Assembly: GCA_963748075.1 (NCBI GenBank)
Contig: CAVVHQ010000030.1
Span: forward strand, 1-33,163
Direction of reading: 5' to 3'
DNA from: VRUE01 sp963748075
GTDB lineage: Bacteria; Actinomycetota; Thermoleophilia; Solirubrobacterales; 70-9
DNA length: 33,163 nucleotides
Shown: in pieces, positions 29,555 through 33,163 of the stretch
How positions within the stretch are numbered: position 1 is the stretch's first letter
How the letters are laid out: each line of letters begins with the position of its first letter
Made by a program: the position numbers and the translations under genes
The notes under the pieces: model-generated
Told to the model about the DNA's origin: nothing
Databases searched by the model: none
The model's input: the letters and a program-made list of their open reading frames with translations, nothing else

Positions 29555-31435
29555 ATGGGGTCAAGCGAGTCACTTCGCGAGGTCGCTGCTCCCGACGCCG
29601 CCCAGGAAGCGCTCTCCAGGGCCCGGGAGCGCCTGCTTTCCCTGCAGAGCGCCGGCGGTTGGTGGCAGGGCGAGCTGGAGACGAACGTCACCATGGACGC
29701 CGAGGATCTCCTCCTACGGGAGTTCCTCGGCATCCGCGAGTCCGACGCGACCGAGCGCGCCGCCGTTTGGATCCGCTCCCAGCAGCGATCCGACGGCTCC
29801 TGGGCCAACTTCCGCGACGGCCCCGGCGACCTCTCGACCACGATCGAGGCCTACGTCGGCCTGCGGCTCGCGGGCGACCGGCCCGAGAGTGACCATATGC
29901 GCGCCGCCGCCGCCTTCGCCCGTGATGCCGGGGGGGTCGAGGAGGCGCGGGTCTTCACCCACATCTGGCTGGCGCTGTTCGGTGCCTGGCCCTGGGAGCA
30001 GGTGCCCGCTCTGCCCGCCGAGCTGATCCTGCTGCCGCCCTGGTTCCCGCTCAACGCCTACGACTTCGCCTGCTGGGCGCGGCAGACGATCGTCGCGCTC
30101 TCCGTCGTGGTCTCCTGCCGTCCCCGCCGCCCGCTGCCGTTCGGGCTGGAGGAGCTGCGCGGCCCGCGGCCCTGGTCGCCGCCGGCGCCGGCCTCGCTCG
30201 GCGGCCGGGCGCTGGTCGGCCTCGACCGCCTCCTGCACCTCTACCAGCGCCGCCCGCTGCGGCCGCTGCGCGAGCTGGCGTTGGGCCGGGCGGAGCGCTG
30301 GATCGTCGACCGCCAGGAGGCCGACGGCTCCTGGGGCGGCATCCAGCCCCCCTGGGTCTACTCGATGATCGCGCTCAGCCTGCGCGGCTTCGAGCTCGAC
30401 CACCCGGTCATGCGGCGGGGGCTGGAGGGGCTGGAGCGCTTCGCCGTCGAGGACGGGACGCGGCGCATGGAAGCGTGTCAGTCGCCGGTCTGGGACACCG
30501 CTTTGGCGCTGGTCGCACTGGCCGACGCCGGCCTGCCCGGCGACGACGAGGCGCTCGTGCGCGCCGCCGACTGGCTGCTCGGCGAGCAGATCCTCGCCCG
30601 CGGCGATTGGTCGATCCGCCGGCCGGGCCTCGAGCCGGGCGGCTGGGCGTTCGAGTTCGAGAACGTCAACTACCCCGACATCGACGACACCACCGTGATC
30701 TCGCTGGCACTGCGCCGGGTCGAGCACCCGGATCCCCTCCGGGTCGACGCGGCGATCGAGCGGGGGGCGGCCTGGGTCGAGGGGATGCAGAGCAGTGACG
30801 GCGGCTGGGGCGCCTTCGACGCCGACAACTGCCGCTCGCTGGTCCGCGAGCTGCCCTTCTGCGACTTCGGCGAGGTGATCGACCCGCCGAGCGCCGACGT
30901 GACCGCCCACGCGCTGGAGATGCTCGCGGCGCTGGGGCGCGGCGGCGACGGGCCGGCCCGTCGCGGTCTCGACTGGCTGCTCTCCGCACAGGAGGAGGAC
31001 GGCTCCTGGTTCGGGCGTTGGGGCGTCAACCACGTCTACGGGACCGGCGCCACCGTGCCGGCGCTGGTCGAGGCCGGCGTCCCGCCCACGGCCGAGCCGG
31101 TGCGCCGCGCCGTCGCCTGGCTCGAACGGCGCCAGAACCTCGACGGCGGCTGGGGTGAGGACCCGCGCTCCTACGACGACCCGGCCTGGGTCGGCCGCGG
31201 CGAGAGCACCGCCTCGCAGACCGCGTGGGCGCTGCTGGCGCTCGACGCGGCCGGCGAGCGTACCGGCAGCGCGGCGCAGCGCGGCGTCGAGTGGCTGCTC
31301 GAGACCCAGCTGCCCGACGGCGGTTGGGACGAGCCGCAGTTCACCGGCACCGGCTTCCCCTCCCACTTCTACATCAACTACCACCTCTACCGGCTCGTCT
31401 TCCCGGTCATGGCGCTGGGGAGGTGCGTCCGGTGA
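29555..31435 (+). CDS. shc: Squalene-hopene cyclase
   Basis: 626 aa, normal for the family. It folds squalene into hopene, the hopanoid backbone, at the membrane surface. The catalytic DxDDTT motif is D375-I-D-D-T-T in NVNYPDIDDTTVISLA. Several QW repeats are visible (QSAGGWWQGELE, QRSDGSWANF, QEADGSWGGIQ, QSSDGGWGAFD, QEEDGSWFGRW, QNLDGGWGED, QLPDGGWDEPQ). The C-terminal TGFPSHFYINYHLYRLVFPV is characteristic. ATG 29555 is preferred; the frame stays open upstream but that part is the tRNA gene. The stop overlaps hpnC (GTGA), giving a coupled operon. Confidence 0.96.
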   Translation: MGSSESLREVAAPDAAQEALSRARERLLSLQSAGGWWQGELETNVTMDAEDLLLREFLGIRESDATERAAVWIRSQQRSDGSWANFRDGPGDLSTTIEAYVGLRLAGDRPESDHMRAAAAFARDAGGVEEARVFTHIWLALFGAWPWEQVPALPAELILLPPWFPLNAYDFACWARQTIVALSVVVSCRPRRPLPFGLEELRGPRPWSPPAPASLGGRALVGLDRLLHLYQRRPLRPLRELALGRAERWIVDRQEADGSWGGIQPPWVYSMIALSLRGFELDHPVMRRGLEGLERFAVEDGTRRMEACQSPVWDTALALVALADAGLPGDDEALVRAADWLLGEQILARGDWSIRRPGLEPGGWAFEFENVNYPDIDDTTVISLALRRVEHPDPLRVDAAIERGAAWVEGMQSSDGGWGAFDADNCRSLVRELPFCDFGEVIDPPSADVTAHALEMLAALGRGGDGPARRGLDWLLSAQEEDGSWFGRWGVNHVYGTGATVPALVEAGVPPTAEPVRRAVAWLERRQNLDGGWGEDPRSYDDPAWVGRGESTASQTAWALLALDAAGERTGSAAQRGVEWLLETQLPDGGWDEPQFTGTGFPSHFYINYHLYRLVFPVMALGRCVR

Positions 31436-32295
31436 ACGCGGCGGGAAGCGCCGCGGCGCCGCCTCTCGCCGCCCCCCCTCAGGCCGAGACGATGGCCAAG
31501 GCGCGGGAGGAGAACTTCCCCGTCGCAGCCGTCTTCCTGGGTCGTCGTCGGCGCCGCCTGCTGATGGCGATCTACGGCTTCGCCCGCCTCGTCGACGACA
31601 TCGGGGACGAGGCCGCAGGCGATCGTGCGGCGCTGCTCGACTGGGCCGGACGCGAGCTGGACCGCGCCCGCGCCGGTGAGGAGCCGGGCCACCCCGCGAT
31701 GCGCGCGATGGCGGCCGCGATGCGGGACGGCGGCCTGCCGGCCGAGCCGTTCCGTCACCTGATTGAGGCCAACCGCCGCGACCAGGAAGTCAGTCGCTAT
31801 GAGACGTTCGACGAGCTGCTCGACTACTGCCGCCTCTCCGCGGCTCCGGTCGGCGAGCTGGTGCTGCACGTCTTCGACGTCGCCACGCCCGATCGGATCG
31901 CCCTCTCCGACCGGATCTGCGCCGGCCTCCAGGTTGCCGAGCACATCCAGGACGTGGTCGAGGACCGCGAGCGCGGCCGCGTCTACGTGCCGGCCGCCGA
32001 CCTGCGCCGCTTCGACTGCACGGCCGACGACCTCGACGCCCGCGCCGCGACGCCCGAGCTGCGCGAGCTGATCGGCTTCGAGGTCCAACGAGCGCGCGCC
32101 CTGCTCGCCGCGGGCGCGCCTCTGATCCGACGCCTGCGCGGCAGCGCTGTGCTCGCCGTCGCCGGCTACGTCGCCGGCGGCCGCGCCGCGCTCGACGCCG
32201 TCGAGGCCGCCGGCTGCGACGTCTTCGCCGCCCGCCCCCGCCCCAACCGGATCGGCTTCGCCGGCGCTTTCCTGCGAACGGCGGTGGCGCGATGA
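31432..32295 (+). CDS. hpnC: Squalene biosynthesis protein HpnC (trans-prenyl transferase family)
   Basis: 287 aa. Squalene/phytoene-synthase fold. The first Asp-rich motif is YGFARLVDDIGDEAAG (D55, D56, D59). The second is LQVAEHIQDVVEDRERGRVYVPAADL, with Q/D-x-x-x-D/E-D. YETFDELLDYCRLSAAPVGEL is the conserved helix. In characterised pathways HpnC acts after HpnD, rearranging presqualene diphosphate on the way to squalene with HpnE. GTG start at 31432. It is a tandem paralogue of the next gene. Confidence 0.9.
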   Translation: MNAAGSAAAPPLAAPPQAETMAKAREENFPVAAVFLGRRRRRLLMAIYGFARLVDDIGDEAAGDRAALLDWAGRELDRARAGEEPGHPAMRAMAAAMRDGGLPAEPFRHLIEANRRDQEVSRYETFDELLDYCRLSAAPVGELVLHVFDVATPDRIALSDRICAGLQVAEHIQDVVEDRERGRVYVPAADLRRFDCTADDLDARAATPELRELIGFEVQRARALLAAGAPLIRRLRGSAVLAVAGYVAGGRAALDAVEAAGCDVFAARPRPNRIGFAGAFLRTAVAR

Positions 32296-33163
32296 CGATG
32301 CCGGCGCTGGAGGTCGAGCACGCCTACCGCGAGTGCGAGCGGATCACGCGCCGCGAGGCGGCCAACTTCTCCTACGGGATCCGCCTGCTGCCGCGCCCCC
32401 GCCGCCAGGCGATCAGCGCGGTCTACGCCTTCGCCCGCCGCGTCGACGACATCGGCGACGGCGAGCTCGCCACGGAGGAGAAGCTCGCCGCCCTCAGCGC
32501 CGAGCGGCAGAGCCTGGCGACCGTGGCGGGCGACGGCGACGGGGACGGTCCGGTCACCGTGGCCCTGGCCCACGCCCGGCGCCACTACGATCTCCCGCTC
32601 GAGGCGCTCGAGCTGCTGATCGACGGAGTCGAGCTGGACGTGCGCGACACTCGCTACGAGACCTTCGAGGAGCTGGTCGTCTATTGCCGCGAGGTGGCCG
32701 GCTCGATCGGCCGCCTCTGTCTGGCGATCTTCGCGGACGGTGAGGCCGGCGAAATCGGCGCCGCGGCGCTCGCCGACGACCTCGGCGTCGCGATGCAGCT
32801 CACCAACATCCTGCGCGACGTGCGCGAGGACCGGGCGCGCGGGCGGGTCTACGTGCCGGCCGAGGACCTGCGTCGCTTCGACTGCGAGGACCTCGGCGCC
32901 TTTCCCGACGGCCATGCCGCCGGGCTAATTCGCTTCGAGGCGGCCCGCGCCCGCGAGTGGTTCGACCGCGGCCTGAGGTTGGTCGACCGGCTCGACTCGC
33001 GCAGCGCCGCCTGCGTGCTGGCGATGACCGGCATCTACCGGTCGATCCTCGAGCGGATCGAGCGCGAGCCCGAGGCGGTGCTGCTGCGGCGGGTCTCGCT
33101 GCCCGCCTGGGAGAAGACCTGGCTGGCGGTGCGCAGCCTGGCGGGCGGCGCGAGCGGGGGGGT
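32292..33163 (+). CDS. hpnD: Presqualene diphosphate synthase HpnD (cut by window end)
   Basis: 290 codons are visible and the frame is still open at the window end. MTMPALEVEHAYRECERITR is followed by AANFSYGIRLLPRPRRQAIS and the first Asp-rich motif YAFARRVDDIGDGE (D52, D53, D56). The second motif lies in MQLTNILRDVREDRARGRVY. The family condenses two farnesyl diphosphates to presqualene diphosphate. The ATG overlaps the hpnC stop (ATGA). The order shc-hpnC-hpnD suggests hpnE, the FAD-dependent last step, lies just beyond. Confidence 0.93.
   Translation, partial: MTMPALEVEHAYRECERITRREAANFSYGIRLLPRPRRQAISAVYAFARRVDDIGDGELATEEKLAALSAERQSLATVAGDGDGDGPVTVALAHARRHYDLPLEALELLIDGVELDVRDTRYETFEELVVYCREVAGSIGRLCLAIFADGEAGEIGAAALADDLGVAMQLTNILRDVREDRARGRVYVPAEDLRRFDCEDLGAFPDGHAAGLIRFEAARAREWFDRGLRLVDRLDSRSAACVLAMTGIYRSILERIEREPEAVLLRRVSLPAWEKTWLAVRSLAGGASGG

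Noticed and set aside
29714..31384. Long leftward open frame opposite squalene-hopene cyclase
   Set aside because: It is an antisense artefact of GC-rich codons. No motif is present, and the forward strand has the DxDDTT and QW motifs.

Overview
The window is a very GC-rich (roughly 70%) bacterial chromosome segment. Actinobacterial-type cytochrome oxidase genes, many GTG and TTG starts, densely overlapping genes, DUF1059 and DUF1015 proteins, and hopanoid genes of the HpnC/HpnD type suggest a high-GC actinobacterium. My best guess, by inference only, is class Thermoleophilia (Solirubrobacterales-like).

Layout. 1-1876: end of a normal caa3/aa3 oxidase operon (ctaD C-terminus, a tandem Usp-like protein, ctaE). 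1877-5440: an accessory patch with a 45-bp palindrome, a toxin-antitoxin-like gene pair, a frameshifted secreted beta-propeller pseudogene, a 57-aa membrane protein, an IS110-family element and a small coiled-coil membrane protein. 5430-7164: heme A synthase and a diheme cytochrome c lipoprotein. 7295-7690: a CBS-pair protein. 7743-11445: a second oxidase-like operon, made of a subunit II and a subunit I homologue, heme O synthase (ctaB) and two small membrane proteins. 11536-14744: a PAP2-type phosphatase/transferase, a YbhN-like flippase-type membrane protein and thioredoxin reductase. 14806-16897: small genes (DUF1059, a VapBC-type pair, a VOC protein, a second coiled-coil membrane protein, a UBP zinc finger). 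16901-24054: a leftward fatty-acid beta-oxidation operon ending in an alkylsulfatase-like hydrolase. 24078-29309: a small membrane protein, a Rossmann protein, 1-Cys peroxiredoxin, Nudix CoA pyrophosphatase, SDR, OsmC, cobalamin adenosyltransferase and DUF1015. 29435-33163: tRNA-Pro(TGG), then squalene-hopene cyclase, hpnC and hpnD (cut by the window end), a hopanoid operon.

The most striking observation is the second oxidase-like operon (9065-11445). Its subunit I keeps the length, helices and flanking motifs of a heme-copper oxidase. However, it has lost all three CuB histidines, the active-site tyrosine, the heme a3 histidine, one of the two low-spin heme histidines, and the key D- and K-channel residues. 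Its subunit II has lost both CuA cysteines and one CuA histidine. Both reading frames are intact, translationally coupled, and followed by an apparently functional ctaB and two small membrane-protein genes. This looks like a maintained pseudo-oxidase with an unknown, possibly assembly, heme-handling or sensing, role beside the genuine oxidase genes.

Secondary points of interest are two genes whose best start codons are non-canonical (ACG and ATC), a convergent gene pair whose last codons and stops are both read from one palindrome, two paralogous coiled-coil/membrane-anchor proteins, and the structured non-coding flank of the IS110 transposase, where a bridge RNA would be expected.
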